This document shows, piece after piece, positions 30,106 through 40,893 of a DNA stretch of 64,000 nucleotides. Source of the DNA: Gracilaria vermiculophylla (taxonomy: Eukaryota; Rhodophyta; Florideophyceae; Gracilariales; Gracilariaceae). Below the pieces are notes generated by a model. That model was not told where the DNA came from. It worked only from the letters and a program-made list of their open reading frames with translations, and searched no databases. The stretch covers positions 72,493-136,492 of the forward strand of contig JAHNZQ020000308.1 of NCBI GenBank assembly GCA_019155205.2, given 5' to 3'. Both the position numbers and the translations under genes were made by a program. Position 1 is the first letter of the stretch; the number at the start of each line of letters is the position of its first letter.

Positions 30106-30534
30106 TTAGACACGCGAGCGCTTCGTCCCCGGTCGAAGTATCACGTCTGATCTGTCCTCATCACTAGCGTCCCTTTCCAGACTTGACAGGCTTCCTACAT
30201 CGATCACATTGGTATCCGCTCCTCGTCTTTTCGGATGCTCTGGCTGATCAACCGTGTAACTATTGGAATGGTTGCTGTTGCTTTTGCTTCTTGAGGATCG
30301 GGATAATCTGTTTTTTCTCCTACCATGCTTCGGCACAGAACCCATGCAGAAGAGCTCATCGGGCGAAGATTCTTCCGCTGGCGAGTCGATTTTGTACTCG
30401 TGCCCACCCGGGCTTCTAGGTGGCTGTTCTAACTCCTTAGATCCTTTTTTTTTCTTGGCGGCGTTGAGCACCTTGCGAGTACCCACGAGAATCATCAACA
30501 AGGGTACCGTCAACTTCAAAATTAGCTTGAACAT
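30106..30534 (-). CDS. Hypothetical small basic protein with N-terminal membrane anchor
   Basis: An ATG-started ORF of 142 residues. Residues 1-19 (MFKLILKLTVPLLMILVGT) form a hydrophobic anchor or signal peptide. The rest is hydrophilic with a KKKK cluster, Ser/Arg-rich stretches (RLSRSSRSKSNSNHSNS) and acidic patches, probably disordered. No family recognised. Composition is more protein-like than surrounding ORFs, but without homology it may be chance. Confidence 0.4.
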   Translation of the reverse strand: MFKLILKLTVPLLMILVGTRKVLNAAKKKKGSKELEQPPRSPGGHEYKIDSPAEESSPDELFCMGSVPKHGRRKNRLSRSSRSKSNSNHSNSYTVDQPEHPKRRGADTNVIDVGSLSSLERDASDEDRSDVILRPGTKRSRV

Positions 30535-31258
30535 TGTGATCGGTCCAGGGATCGAATGTCCTACGAATCTGCGACTGAACTTGTTTACAAATCGTTGTGC
30601 ACTTCGGGAATAGCGGAAAATGCCTTGGATTCGTTTACATTTCTATCAGACCGCGAGTTGTGGTGGCCAATTGTGCCGCAGGATTGGATTTTTTCGCACT
30701 GACTGGGTTAGGCAGGCCCTGGAGCAGGCGACAGGGTAGAGCCGTGTTAAAAAAAAAGGGAGTTAACGCAATTCTACTACGCTTGGCATGCCAGCTAGGG
30801 AATCGCAGCAGATGTGGCTTACACCATTCTATCTGTCAGGAATATAGCAGCCCGTCCGGGCAGTTGACAACAACATGTCAGATGTGCCAAGTGTGTCCGT
30901 CGGAAACACACTCTGGCTGTTTCTGAGTTGCCAGACAGATCTCCATAGTTCCTCTACTGCGAACAGTGGACCCTGGGTGGATGCCGAATTTCGCATCTTC
31001 CGTTCTTGAAGGGTTAATCGAAGATTATGCTCAGAATCTTTACCGTAGATCGCCCATCACGTTGGCCCCTTTTCGTCGCAGCGCAGTAGGAACAAGTCGT
31101 AACGAGAGCAAAACCTATGACAGATCTGAACAGCAAAACCACGATTTAGACTGTGACGCCTGTGCAGAGAGAATTTGAGGCTCATAGTTCTTTGGCACGT
31201 TATCAAAAAGACACTTCAAAGAGAAACGCAAACCATTGTTGTTGCTGGCAAAGGTGAA
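30535..31258. promoter_or_regulatory. Spacer upstream of the DUF1295 gene
   Basis: Divergent between the small basic protein (-) and the DUF1295 gene (+). The DUF1295 frame is open back to a TTG at 31175 but has no ATG before 31259. No clear promoter element. Confidence 0.4.
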
Positions 31259-32302
31259 ATGAGTGCGTCGCATCACCTTTCTCTGGTGCTTCTCACCATC
31301 AACGTCGCTTCTGAACGAGTATTGCCGGAGCTTGTCAGCAACTTGTCCATGACCCACTTGTATGACACGATGGTGGCATTGAATCCGGTTGTGACTGCCT
31401 TCTGGCTTACTTTCTTCCTAATTTTTCTTCAATTGGCTTTGGGTATTCTGACTCGCTCTTACGCATGGAACGATCGGTTCTGGACTTTCATTCCGATGCT
31501 TTATGCTACCCTTTATGCATTGCATCCAGTTGTCAGCAAGGATCGCCGAACAAACTCCTCTTTCGATTTGAGACTCACAGTCATGGCTGTTCTGGTCTTT
31601 GTGTGGGGTCTTCGTTTAACTTACGGATCGTTTACGCGTGGATATTACAAACGTGGTCACCTGGACTATCGCTACCCCTGGCTTCGAGCTAATGTCGTCA
31701 AGAATGACTTCCTATTTGCTATAGCATACGCTGTTTTTGTCGTTGGAAATATGACACTGCTACTGGCACTCGCTACATCCCCGTTTTACCTGGCATGGGT
31801 GGGACGAGGTGCTACCCCTCGCTTCACAATCGTCGATATCATTGCCTCAGTTGGTATGATTGCTTCAATTGTTGTAGAGTCCGTAGCCGATTTTCAACAA
31901 CAATGTTTCCAAAATCGCAAGGCGAGATGGACGAAAGCTTCGCAGACGGCGGATAAAGCTCGGCAGGACATGGCATCTGACCAAGTGGCGGAAGTGAAGG
32001 GCGGTTTTGTGCAGTCTGGGCTTTTCGCGTGGAGCCGCCATCCAAACTACTTTGGAGAAATCATGACTTGGTTCTTCTTTTACTTGTTTTCGGTTTCGCC
32101 CAGTTCCCAATGGCTGAATTGGACCTTAATCGGTCCAGTGCTATATTTCCTTCTGTTTCAGACCACGATGCTTATATCAGAGACGATACTGATTCAAAAA
32201 TACCCCAAGTACGCCAACTATCGAGAACGGGTGTCTAAACTAATCCCCTCACCTTTTTCCGAGAAAGCCGCGCCCGAAGCGAAAGGCTCAAAAGATGAAT
32301 AA
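31259..32302 (+). CDS. DUF1295 membrane protein (steroid 5-alpha-reductase C-terminal fold)
   Basis: A multi-pass membrane protein of 347 residues from the first ATG. Several hydrophobic helices (e.g. VTAFWLTFFLIFLQLALGIL, LTVMAVLVFVWGLRLTYG, FLFAIAYAVFVVGNMTLLLA). Near residue 257 is the family hallmark FAWSRHPNYFGEIMTWFFF, followed by a terminal KYPKYANYRERVSKLIP. The ExxE/HPNYxGE pattern is shared with sterol and isoprenylcysteine-type enzymes of the steroid dehydrogenase superfamily and suggests an NAD(P)H-dependent ER-membrane reductase. The substrate is unknown. The last 85 nt overlap the end of the opposite-strand hydrolase. Confidence 0.9.
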   Translation: MSASHHLSLVLLTINVASERVLPELVSNLSMTHLYDTMVALNPVVTAFWLTFFLIFLQLALGILTRSYAWNDRFWTFIPMLYATLYALHPVVSKDRRTNSSFDLRLTVMAVLVFVWGLRLTYGSFTRGYYKRGHLDYRYPWLRANVVKNDFLFAIAYAVFVVGNMTLLLALATSPFYLAWVGRGATPRFTIVDIIASVGMIASIVVESVADFQQQCFQNRKARWTKASQTADKARQDMASDQVAEVKGGFVQSGLFAWSRHPNYFGEIMTWFFFYLFSVSPSSQWLNWTLIGPVLYFLLFQTTMLISETILIQKYPKYANYRERVSKLIPSPFSEKAAPEAKGSKDE

Positions 32303-33221
32303 CGTTTGTGCAAACTGGTGCAAAATTCATCTATGGCAACAGCACATTCTGTTCCGTACCTTTGGAGCAGCATGTGCGGCCCATTGCGTATTGAGACCCA
32401 AAATATGTCTGGTCGGGCAGAACGCAGCTGTTGTGCTTCTCTTCTTGAAATGAGAAAGTCATCGTCGCCCCGCAGATACAGAGTTCGAGATGGTAGAAGG
32501 ACGTTGCGATTGCGCCAAAGGTCCCATGAGTTTTCTTTCAGGCAAAGGGAGAGGCGATGAGTCATGACTTCTGGCTGTACGCGAGACGCCTGGCTCTGAA
32601 CACGGTCCATCCCCTCGGCGTTTGGTCCCAGGAAGAAACGACTTACCATCCATCCCGGTGGCAGATTCTTGAAAAATGGAGTCGTCGCGCCTAATGGAAT
32701 GCTTTGGAGGAATGCCGGACCTGGTGGGGAAACAAAAGAGTTAATAAATACTTGCCCCTGCAACAATCCGGGTAATTTGCGGCGAGCCAGGTGGAAACCA
32801 ACGTGCCCAGAAAAAGATTGATTCACGACCACGTAGCCTCGTTTGTCGTGTTCGAGTTGTGTCAAATAGTTGTCGTGGACGAAGGACGCCATCTCTTGCA
32901 CTGAGAGAATACGGTCATGGGGGTAGTCAACTGCAATCACTCGATTAGGGTCATCGGACGCACACAACTGCTTGCGAAAAGGGTCTAGAAGGAGATCCGT
33001 ACCATCTAAACCTTTAAGCAGGAAAAGGAACGGAGAGCATTTGTCATTGTCAGATGCTGAAGGGATAGGTCCGTTACGAAGTCCCGGCTGAACTCACCTG
33101 GAAGCACAACGATACGGGGAAGTATTGAGCTGGTCGGGCGCGTCATCGTCACGGCAGCTCTGTGGCGAATTGGTCGCTTAGACCGAGGCAACGACGGCAG
33201 TGCCAGAAATGCAGTAAACAT
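32218..33221 (-). CDS. Alpha/beta hydrolase (one intron)
   Basis: Exon 1 is 33221-33098 and exon 2 is 33011-32218; total 305 residues. The intron (33097-33012, 86 nt, GTGAGT...TAAAG) splits the Gly codon of LPG-LDGTD. Once it is removed the typical start of the fold appears: PRIVVLPGLDGTDLLLDPF, with the oxyanion region at LPGLDG. The nucleophile elbow reads VVVNQSFSGHVGFHLA, nucleophile Ser107, in a less common N-x-S-x-S setting. The catalytic acid is in LYLRGDDDFLIS and the His in NGPHMLLQ. The first 30 residues are Arg/Ser/Ala-rich and may be an organelle-targeting sequence. Substrate unknown (lipase/esterase-like). The final 28 codons lie antisense to the DUF1295 gene. Confidence 0.87.
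33012..33097 (-). other. Hydrolase intron, 86 nt
   Basis: On the minus strand it begins GTGAGTTCAG and ends CTGCTTAAAG. Splicing joins CCAG to GTTTAGATGG and restores the LPGLDG motif; 86 nt shifts the frame, which is why the exons lie in different frames. Confidence 0.85.
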
Positions 33222-33790
33222 GACCGTGAACTTTCAATATGGCAAGCAATTCTCTACACGGGGTCGCTGAGACAGTACGGCAAAGTGCTTATATCAGAAG
33301 AGACGACTAGAGTGTAAAGTCCTTAGGCACAACGATCCGGTCACTTCAATTCCGAATGTACTGAGAATCACTCGGAAGTTTGGGAACTCCTGATAATGAC
33401 ACTACGGAAATTGGTCTCCCTTAAAGCGAACGAAATCAGCGCATCCCCTTCTTCGGAGCCGAAACTCGACTGAATACGCCTTAAACTTTTCGTTGGTGTG
33501 GAGAAGAGCTTGAATAGCACGGTTATTAAATATTCCCGAGTTGGTGGCCATCCACAACCTCGGTCTTCTACGCGCGAAATCATGTAGCACGAAACCGACT
33601 CTACTTTTCAAAAAAAAAATAGAGTAGATCGATGCGCTACTCTGCGGCTCCTGTTGTGAAAAAATAGCCTGGTGCTCTGCAAATCCCTTAGTCAAACTTG
33701 GGGCACGTGAGGTATCAGATGGAGCACAAATATCTTCCAACTTCTTACATGGCATACCTGTTCAACGTTTTTCATGAAATAAGGTATGTA
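33222..33790. other. Hydrolase 5' flank; edge of the repeat-rich half
   Basis: Contains the hydrolase promoter. A 117-codon minus ORF (33402-33755) has no recognisable family. The first transposon begins at 33791. Confidence 0.4.
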
Positions 33791-35069
33791 CAGACTGTTT
33801 CAAAAACATACGACATGCTGTGAAATCTCAAAAAACTACCAAATGTATACTGTACGCCTGCAAAAATAGGTTTCAGAAAAAAGTAAAGTCAAAAAACCGT
33901 TTCAAAAACATATGATCAGCAATAACAAATCTTTACTGCGCGACGCTCAATAGTTTATTTTGCATTCTTTTTGATGTTTAACGCTAATGAAACGTTTTGG
34001 CATCGAATTGATGTACTTTTCCACAATTGAAACTGTTATAGATTTCCAGCAATTTTTAATACAGTTTTTGAGTTCAAAAACTATCTAAAAATGCCTTCCA
34101 TGCGCATAAACCATCCTCGCCAGCAGTCTTCAAACGTTTTCAATTGGGTTAAAATCTGGTGCGCGCGCCGGTAACTCTAGAACAGATACTTCAGACTCCT
34201 GTAGCCAATTTTTGATTAAAGATGAAGTGTGTACAGGCGCAGTATCCTGTTGAAAAAAGAAAATTTCTTCGTGAAAACATAAACCAAGCGGTAGAAAATA
34301 ACTTTATAGAACTTCTTGATATTTTTACGCACTCATGTTTGTTTCAATGAAGGCAATTTCCGTCAAACCTTTTTTAGAAATACCTGCCCAAACCATTACA
34401 GAGCCTCCACCTGAATGCCTGGTATAAAAGTCATGACGTTGTTTACGAAGATCGTGCCAAATAAATTTATAGCAATCTGGTCCGTCCAAATTGAACTTTT
34501 TTTCATCATTAAGAATAATATTTTCCCATTTTTTTCTCCATTAGGCTTTTCCAGCACACCTGACAATCTTCTTGGGCTTGTGATGATCTTGGAGAAAGAA
34601 AGTGTTTTTCATTTTTTTATATTTTAATAAGTTTGTGCTGTTTATCTGACTTCATATATTTGATTTAGAAACATTGGGATTAAGATTAATTCTAATTGTT
34701 TTGCACGATAATTTTCTTTTGCACAGCTCTCTTTTTAATACCTCTCTTATTTACTGGGATGAGCTTCTCTGGGCGCCTAGAAGATGATTTTAAGCACTAT
34801 AGAGTCGGGTTTTATAGAAAAGTAGCAATTGTGACCCTAGAACGCTTTAATTCTTTAGCGATAGCACTGTAGGAATGTTTCTTGGCGTTTAACTTAACGA
34901 TTTGAAGCTGTTCATGCTTGAAAAGTGGCGGGCGTCGAGCCATTTTTATTATAAAGAAGGCGGTGTACATATCTTTTTGAAACGATTCTACATAGACTAT
35001 GTGCAAAATCTAGTCTACAGTACAGTTTTGGCGCACTTTTGAGGGGTAATATGTTTTCGAAACGCACTG
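33791..35069 (-). mobile_element. Tc1/mariner element 1 (decayed)
   Basis: Bounded by TA on both sides. The left end reads CAGACTGTTTCAAAAACATA and the right end, on the other strand, CAGTGCGTTTCGAAAACATA, i.e. imperfect terminal inverted repeats with the CAGT...ACTG-like termini of the Tc1 group. Length 1279 bp. It carries a broken transposase on the minus strand. A sister copy lies at 40963-42238 in the opposite orientation. Confidence 0.9.
33956..35006 (-). pseudogene. Tc1-type transposase remnant (element 1)
   Basis: The N-terminal helix-turn-helix is intact in one ORF (34812-35006: PPLFKHEQLQIVKLNAKKHS, then AIAKELKRSRVTI). Further on, conceptual translation near 34130-34260 shows a DTAPVHTSSLIKNWLQES block and a PDFNPIENV block, the second Asp and the Glu of the DD34E triad, followed by a stop. 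Many frame breaks in between. Not functional. Confidence 0.82.
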
Positions 35070-35338
35070 TACTTTAATATAATACTTTATGATGCTCAGA
35101 TGATGCCCGAGGTGGAAGTTATGCCACAGACTTCAAAATCGTGTGAAATGATCGGGTGCATGCAGAAATAACCAGTAGGCGTTCTGGATAAATATTTGGC
35201 GGGCATGTAGTAGCCTTGAGATAATAGGGAGATAACGGGCGACTCCGAAAAACATAAAATGTGTATACACACATGCAGTCTGTTTCAAAATCATATCACG
35301 TTGGTGTCAAAGTAAAACAATCGTGATTTTGGTACTGC
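35070..35338. other. Spacer between Tc1 element 1 and the copia LTR
   Basis: No gene. At 35276 a sequence CAGTCTGTTTCAAAATCATA resembles the Tc1 end of the flanking elements, and ATCACG/CGTGAT form an inverted pair around 35295-35330, so a miniature Tc1-related element may have been present where the LTR element inserted. Confidence 0.4.
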
Positions 35339-35762
35339 TGTGGACTCCCCCATTATAGGCGAGGTGTGATTGGCTAAGAAAGAAATGTAACGTGGTGGTA
35401 GCCTATTCAACAGATGGCAAGATGAATGAGCACAATAGGCTCGTGGAGATCGTTTCTCCTCAACTAGCATCTTTCTCATCTGCAATGTCCGATGCCTCTA
35501 CTATTCATTAGACTCGCTCTACTTAAAGGACTCGCATGTGCCTTTTGCTTTAGTTCATAGTCTGCATTGTAAATGCAGTTGCATTAAACTTTACCAATCA
35601 GAGATGCGGTTGCTTTAGAGTTGCATTCGTCTTTTCGGCATTGCCTCACCTCTGTTGCATTCAAGACATAACAGGAGTTCCGAGGGTTTCCCTGTAGACG
35701 TTATAAAAGTGACGTATACAGTGTGTCACGAATGTCTGCCATATGACACACACAATGTCACA
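35339..35762 (-). repeat. 3' LTR of copia A
   Basis: On its own strand it starts TGTGACATTG and ends CCACA (TG...CA). Matches 40471-40893 along its whole length. Confidence 0.93.
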
Positions 35763-35770
35763 TTCCCCCC
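35763..35770 (-). other. Polypurine tract of copia A
   Basis: GGGGGGAA on the minus strand immediately upstream of the 3' LTR, the expected plus-strand primer position. Confidence 0.8.
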
Positions 35771-35812
35771 GGTCGCGCACACTTTTAAGCGCGAACTAGC
35801 ATATTTCTTCCA

Positions 35813-38800
35813 TTACTGGCTATTGACGGCGTAGCCAGAGTGCGCACCTATGTAGATGACGCCTGACACAAGTAACTTATTTAGGATCTGTGTTGTGTTC
35901 GGATTACGCTTGGTGATTGCGTTAGCGAAATCAGCATCACCGGGTGTCCACTTCATGACATCGAGTTCTTGCGAGTTAAAGCTTTTATGAAAGCGTTGAA
36001 ACTTTGCGTGCAGTCGGTAGTCTCTCGCTACGTGGAGCGTCGTGATAGTGTCATACAGACACCTGGAGTCTTTGCACAACTCTCTCTTCACTTCTGTGTG
36101 TTCGAACATCTCGTCGAGTCCTTGTTTTAGATAAAACCGGCGGTCGTCCGCATCAATGCAAGCAAAAACTTCAGCTCCATAAGGTGTGTAACTCACACAG
36201 CGCGGCTTACTGCTGAACCAGTCGGTGGCATGGAAGAGGTCGGCGCCGTTCTTCCTGATTATGTGGAGGCCGGTGATCAGTCCAGTTTGTCCATACCTGA
36301 TAGCGGTGCCTTGGTTGAACGAAGCATCTGAAAAGGATGTGATCATGACTTCTAATGTGTCTTCAGTATCTGGTGGGGATGGATACGTGATCTTTTGCAT
36401 CAGTGTTAACACCTTCTTTAGCATTTTGTTTGCAGAGATGAGATGTTCGACTTTTATCCTCGGTATGAGTTGCTGTGGTGTTGAGGTGATGTAAGCCGCC
36501 TGAAGAAGGGCACCGTTTCCGAGATAAATAAGCGTGCACGCCCAAGATCGGTACTGCAAAAGTTCTGTTGCGGTGGCCATTTGGTCCTTTTCTTTCTTTC
36601 TAGACCTTGGCATTTGGATTGGTTTGAAACGTTCGAGATACCTGACCATCGACATGGTGATGTTGCCGTCCTCAGTTTGCTCGATCTTGCATTCGTCAAA
36701 GTAGATCATGTCGTCCAAAATGATCTTTCGGACGACAAAAAGACCTTGTAACATCGTCGTGAATCGTTGCATTGCATGAAGTTGTCGGGCCTGAAGAAAT
36801 TCATCAGTGACTTTAGCTATTATCAGTTCGATGTAGCCTGATTCGTCGCGTGTGATGAAGAGCTGTGGTAGCCCAATGACTCGTCCCAGGCGCGCTACAT
36901 CCGTCATCCAGTGTTCAACCGTCTTTTTCTATGGCCTACCGGCATCCATAATACGGTACAGCAGTTTCAGCAGCTTCCATAAAATGCCTCTCTCCGAATT
37001 CCACTTACGAGGGGGCCTGACGTAGATATCTCTCGTAATGGGGCCACTCTGCAGGAAGGCACCCTTAATATCCGCTGTGCCGATGCGGAATCGCATGAAA
37101 GTGGATAGCGGTAGAAGGAGGCGGACGATGAAGAGGGGTCCGTTGGAGGAGTCCTTGCGGATCTCATCCTTTTCGTCATCGCGATTTTCGTGTGGGACGA
37201 TTCTTGCTTTCATAGATCGCTTTCCGGTTTCATCCGTCTTGGTTTCGTATACAACATGGGATGTGATGACGTTTGCTCAGCTTCGTACACCGACATTAGC
37301 AACTGTCATATATGCGTCTGACCAGTTCGTATCGTGTTCGCGCTTCAGGGCATCTTGTGTGATGTAGGGGGATGCAAATGCAAGCTACGACAAGGTAACT
37401 TGTTTGGATCCGGTGAAATCGTGAATCTTTTCTATTTCGCTGCTTAGGTCACGTTCCAGTGACTTTCCGTCCATTGAAGGTGTAGCTGTGTCCATACTTC
37501 TTGTCGCATAGTCGCCAAAGTCCTTCGCGCCAACATCGACAAGATTATCATTGGTTGTGCCCGTGGCGGATGTGAGCAGTGTTGTAGAAGGTGGTGCAGT
37601 TGGTTCGGGCGCAGCAGGGGGTGCTGCGTCCGGAACAGGTGTTGCAGTATCAGGTGATGCTTGTTCAGGGCACATAGCGCTTTCCAATTTCTCTTCGAGG
37701 GTGCAGGACGTGAGTTCGGTCGCAAGTTCGCCTTGCGGAGCAAAACAAACGTCTTCGTAATCAACACGCATGGGCCGTCCTTTTGCGGCTCGCTTAACTG
37801 CTAGGAATTCTGGTTGTACGGAGACAACATGAGCTTTGACTCATCGGAAAGGGTCATTCTGTTTGCCCGTCTTATAAAACACCCAGATGGGTTGTCCAGG
37901 TTGGAATTGTTCGCTTCGATTCACGTTGTAAACTCTTGAGTTCATGAGGCGTTGCAGTTTGCGTACAGCCGTCTGCTCTTTGTATGCTTGTAGAATCTCA
38001 TCGGTCACGATCGTTCGTGGAAGACCGACGAAGTAGGGTCGATATCCACGCACAAATTCAAAAGAGCTGAGGATTCTGTTCCCAGAGAACAGGTTAGAGA
38101 AGAATGCAGAACGGGCGATGAGGGTCTCAGTGTCGGCTGTACTTTTTTCGTCGTCTAGCTTCGAAAGGATGCGTTTCACCCTTCCGTTCTTTCGTTCAAC
38201 AATCCCGGTTTTGTTGTGGCGGCGGCTGGGTCTGGGTTTGAATGTGATGTCGTCAGCTGCAAGGAACTTCCGAAGGGCCGTGCAGTTGTACTCGTCGTCT
38301 GCCGAAATGGCTTCGGGTGCGCCATGCTGACATATTCAATGTACATCCAAGGTCTTGATCATAGTTTCAGCATTGCGGCTGTCAGAGAGACACAGGACGG
38401 TGTAGGATGTGTCGGTGTCTGCAATGTTCATCACTGTATGCATTTTTTTACGAATGGTAGGGAAAAGAAAGTCGAATTGTATTTCGACATTGAATCTTTG
38501 CTTGACATGTGTAAGGGACACCTTTCGCGTTGGAACTGGGAGACCATTTTTTATACATATTTCGCATGCGGCATACACTCTCTCAATTGCTTCTTCATGT
38601 TCGGGTTCGAGCATGCCTGCATCGGTACATAGTGCCTTCATCTCCTTGGCAGTTGCGTAGGTGTAACGATGTACGCGTTTGCAAATGGCTAAAGGAATAC
38701 GTGCTGCCGTGGTGTGTATGTTACCAAGTAGCGTGCTTTTGACGGAAAAGGGATGTAATGCAATTTCAAGTCTGGAGCGGTTGTCTTCTGGTACAAGATA

Positions 38801-39300
38801 CGTAAACAGGTTTCAAGCAGCATCATTGGTCGGGCGTCTGATGCAAAGATAAGGTTGTTCTTCGAGATTTTATGTGTTGCAGTGCTTTCGCACATCATTT
38901 CCGACAGTCAGGGGAGATGGCCCCGGCCCAAGATCGAATGCCAGCGATGTAGGCTTTCACTGAGTATCATGGATAATGAGTGTCCATGAGCCAACGACCT
39001 ACCGTACTCCTAGGCACGTATCGCCCCAGCCGTGTAAGTATACGTCTCGCGGTGGGTTTAACTCAAGAGGAATACTGAGCACATCACAGAGTGTGATGGC
39101 ATTCTCGATACCCCCTGTCGAGATTTGCGCTCCTTCATCTAAAATCGGATCGGGATAAGGTGGGAGCGTATCCAACCCCTTTACCGAAAATACGAGGTCC
39201 TGTATTTTCTCTTATCACTCCGTTTTCCTGACTTGTCACTTGTGCTTCCAATCGCGACTACTATGTTGCTCACAGATGTCTTTGACGTTATGTTACCCGC
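35813..39300 (-). pseudogene. copia A pol remnant (protease, integrase, RT, RNase H)
   Basis: Near 39150 a protease-like DEGAQISTGG (expected DSG/DTG). Integrase 38641-37841: a zinc-binding CEIC, QFDFLFPTI with the first catalytic Asp, SADDEYN with the second, and NKTGIVERKNG with the Glu, interrupted by one in-frame stop at 38336. A Pro/Ala/Thr-rich linker occupies 37385-37771. RT: TADIKGAFLQSGPITRDIYV at 36929-37213, and KVTDEFLQA (expected TDD) in the next ORF (36907-35813). That ORF also has RNase H landmarks (SFSDASFNQG, YGAEVFACIDADD). The Asp-to-Glu change at the RT centre plus the stops argue that it is dead. The TDD-type RT box is unlike the usual YVDD of plant copia and may indicate a marine/algal copia lineage. 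Confidence 0.85.
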
Positions 39301-39492
39301 TTCATCCTTGAACGCGTTTCTTATTTCGGGAGAAAATTTTTGGACCACATCGACCGCGATTTCCTAACCTTTCATGAGCTGTTTGATGACGTTATGGATG
39401 AACTCGTGGTCCTTGTACCAATGGTTCGGTTGTTTGCAGTTGTGGAATCTCGTTGTTGCTTTCGGGCCTTGTCCAAATGGAATCGGAGTGTT

Positions 39493-40467
39493 CTAGTGTC
39501 TTTTAATGTTCGCGTTTTGACCATTATCCTGGTAATCTCTCTTTCCGAGCATCGTGCTCAGTTTCTTAACGTCATAAATTTTATCTTGCTGTATTTCACT
39601 TTCCATGTAGAAAAGTACTTTGAGGTCGGACAGGACAAAAAACGCGTTAGCAAGACGGACTTGAAAGATATCTTTTCCTTGTTTCTCATGCGGCTCGTTT
39701 GTCTTAATGGTGGCTTCTGTGACTAAAATAGTTGATTCTGCGGCGTTCCGTTGTCCTTCTTCAGAGGTTTGTTCTTGTTGCATTCTTACCTTTTCTGCTT
39801 CGCTGTTGATCTTGTCAATGCGTTCCTTGCTGATAACATAGATTTTTCTCGCCGGCGTGCTTCCTCGTTGGGAAACTGAAGCGACAAGTCTCGCGATCAC
39901 TGAGCTATACACGTCAGCAGGTAGCTTAGAATTCTCGAGGAGTAGCATGGCGAAGTTTTGGGTATCCTGTTGCGAAATGCCAGAACTTCATTCGTTGAGA
40001 TAGATCAGCGCGATCGATCTGAATTGTCTTGCGAAATTGGAGGGCGTTTCGCCTTCGCTGCGAACACAGGCGAAAACATCACGTAACATTTTGACTAGGC
40101 GGCGGATGCTATCGGTCGGTGAGTCTTGTGCTACGAGCACGAAGATATCTTCAACTGGTTTAAATTGTTGGACTGGGTTCATGACGTCATCATCGGAGGC
40201 TTCTAAGTTGATACTGCCGGCTGCTATCGCTTGCTCAATCTGCGACAAGTAGATATCAGCTAGGGCGTTGAAGAGGGTGATACCGAGGGCACTTAGCACT
40301 TCTTGAGCTCGCTTGTCGCCACCTTTGGCACACATCTTAACGGTAGTCGTCCAAAGTGCGACTTGTTTCCTCCATTTGAACATGTCTGCTTCTGTTGTTA
40401 GCCTAGCAGAAGAAAGGAAATCAGACCTCCTGGCTTCATCCCGAATAGGGCGCCCACCTGGGCCCAT
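39493..40467 (-). pseudogene. copia A gag remnant
   Basis: Starts at the ATG inside the primer-binding site (40467; MGPGGRPIRDEARR). Runs as a helical capsid-like protein to a TGA near 39988, then continues in the same frame from there to 39493. Downstream, in another frame near 39430, NCKQPNHWYKDHEF looks like a CCHC zinc knuckle with Cys lost at two positions. So gag has at least one nonsense mutation and a frameshift. Confidence 0.75.
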
Positions 40468-40470
40468 AAC
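40458..40470 (-). other. Primer-binding site complementary to the initiator tRNA-Met anticodon arm
   Basis: The plus strand reads CTGGGCCCATAAC, which is the anticodon stem-loop sequence of eukaryotic initiator tRNA-Met (CAT anticodon). The retrotransposon strand therefore pairs with it. It abuts the 5' LTR. The same internal-tRNA priming site (TTATGGGCCCAG) is known in Drosophila copia. Confidence 0.85.
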
Positions 40471-40893
40471 TGTGGATTCCCCCACTATACGCAAGGTGTG
40501 ATTGGCTGAGAAAAAAAGGTAACGTGGTGGTAGCCTATTCTACAGTTGGCAAGATGAATGAGCACAATAGGCTCGTGGAGATCGTCTCTCCACAACTAGC
40601 ATTTTTCTCATCTGCGATGCCCGATGCCTCTACTAGTCATTAGACTCGCTCTATTTATAGGGCTCGCATGTGCCCTTTGCTATAGTTCATAGTCTGCATT
40701 GTATATGCAGTTGCATTAAACTTTACCAATCAGAGGTGCGGTTGCTTTAGAGTTGCATTCGTCTCTTCGGCATTGCCTCACCTCTGTTGCATTCAAGACA
40801 TAACAGGAGTTCCGAGGGTTTCCCTGTAGCATTAGAGCAGTGACGTCTACAGTGTGTCACGGATGTTCGCCATATGACCCATACTATGTCACA
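40471..40893 (-). repeat. 5' LTR of copia A
   Basis: Minus-strand LTR with TG...CA ends, TGTGACATAG to CCACA. A TATA-like TTTATAG sits near 40655. Partner of 35339-35762. Confidence 0.92.

Larger units (their letters stand above)
35339..40893 (-). mobile_element. Ty1/copia retrotransposon A, full length but decayed
   Basis: Two LTRs in direct orientation (35339-35762 and 40471-40893) enclose a 4.7-kb interior read on the minus strand in the copia order gag, protease, integrase, reverse transcriptase, RNase H. A primer-binding site touches the 5' LTR (40458-40470) and a G-rich polypurine tract touches the 3' LTR (35763-35770). The LTRs differ at roughly one base in ten by eye, so the insertion is old. 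Several in-frame stops and frameshifts. I find no matching target-site duplication. Confidence 0.93.
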
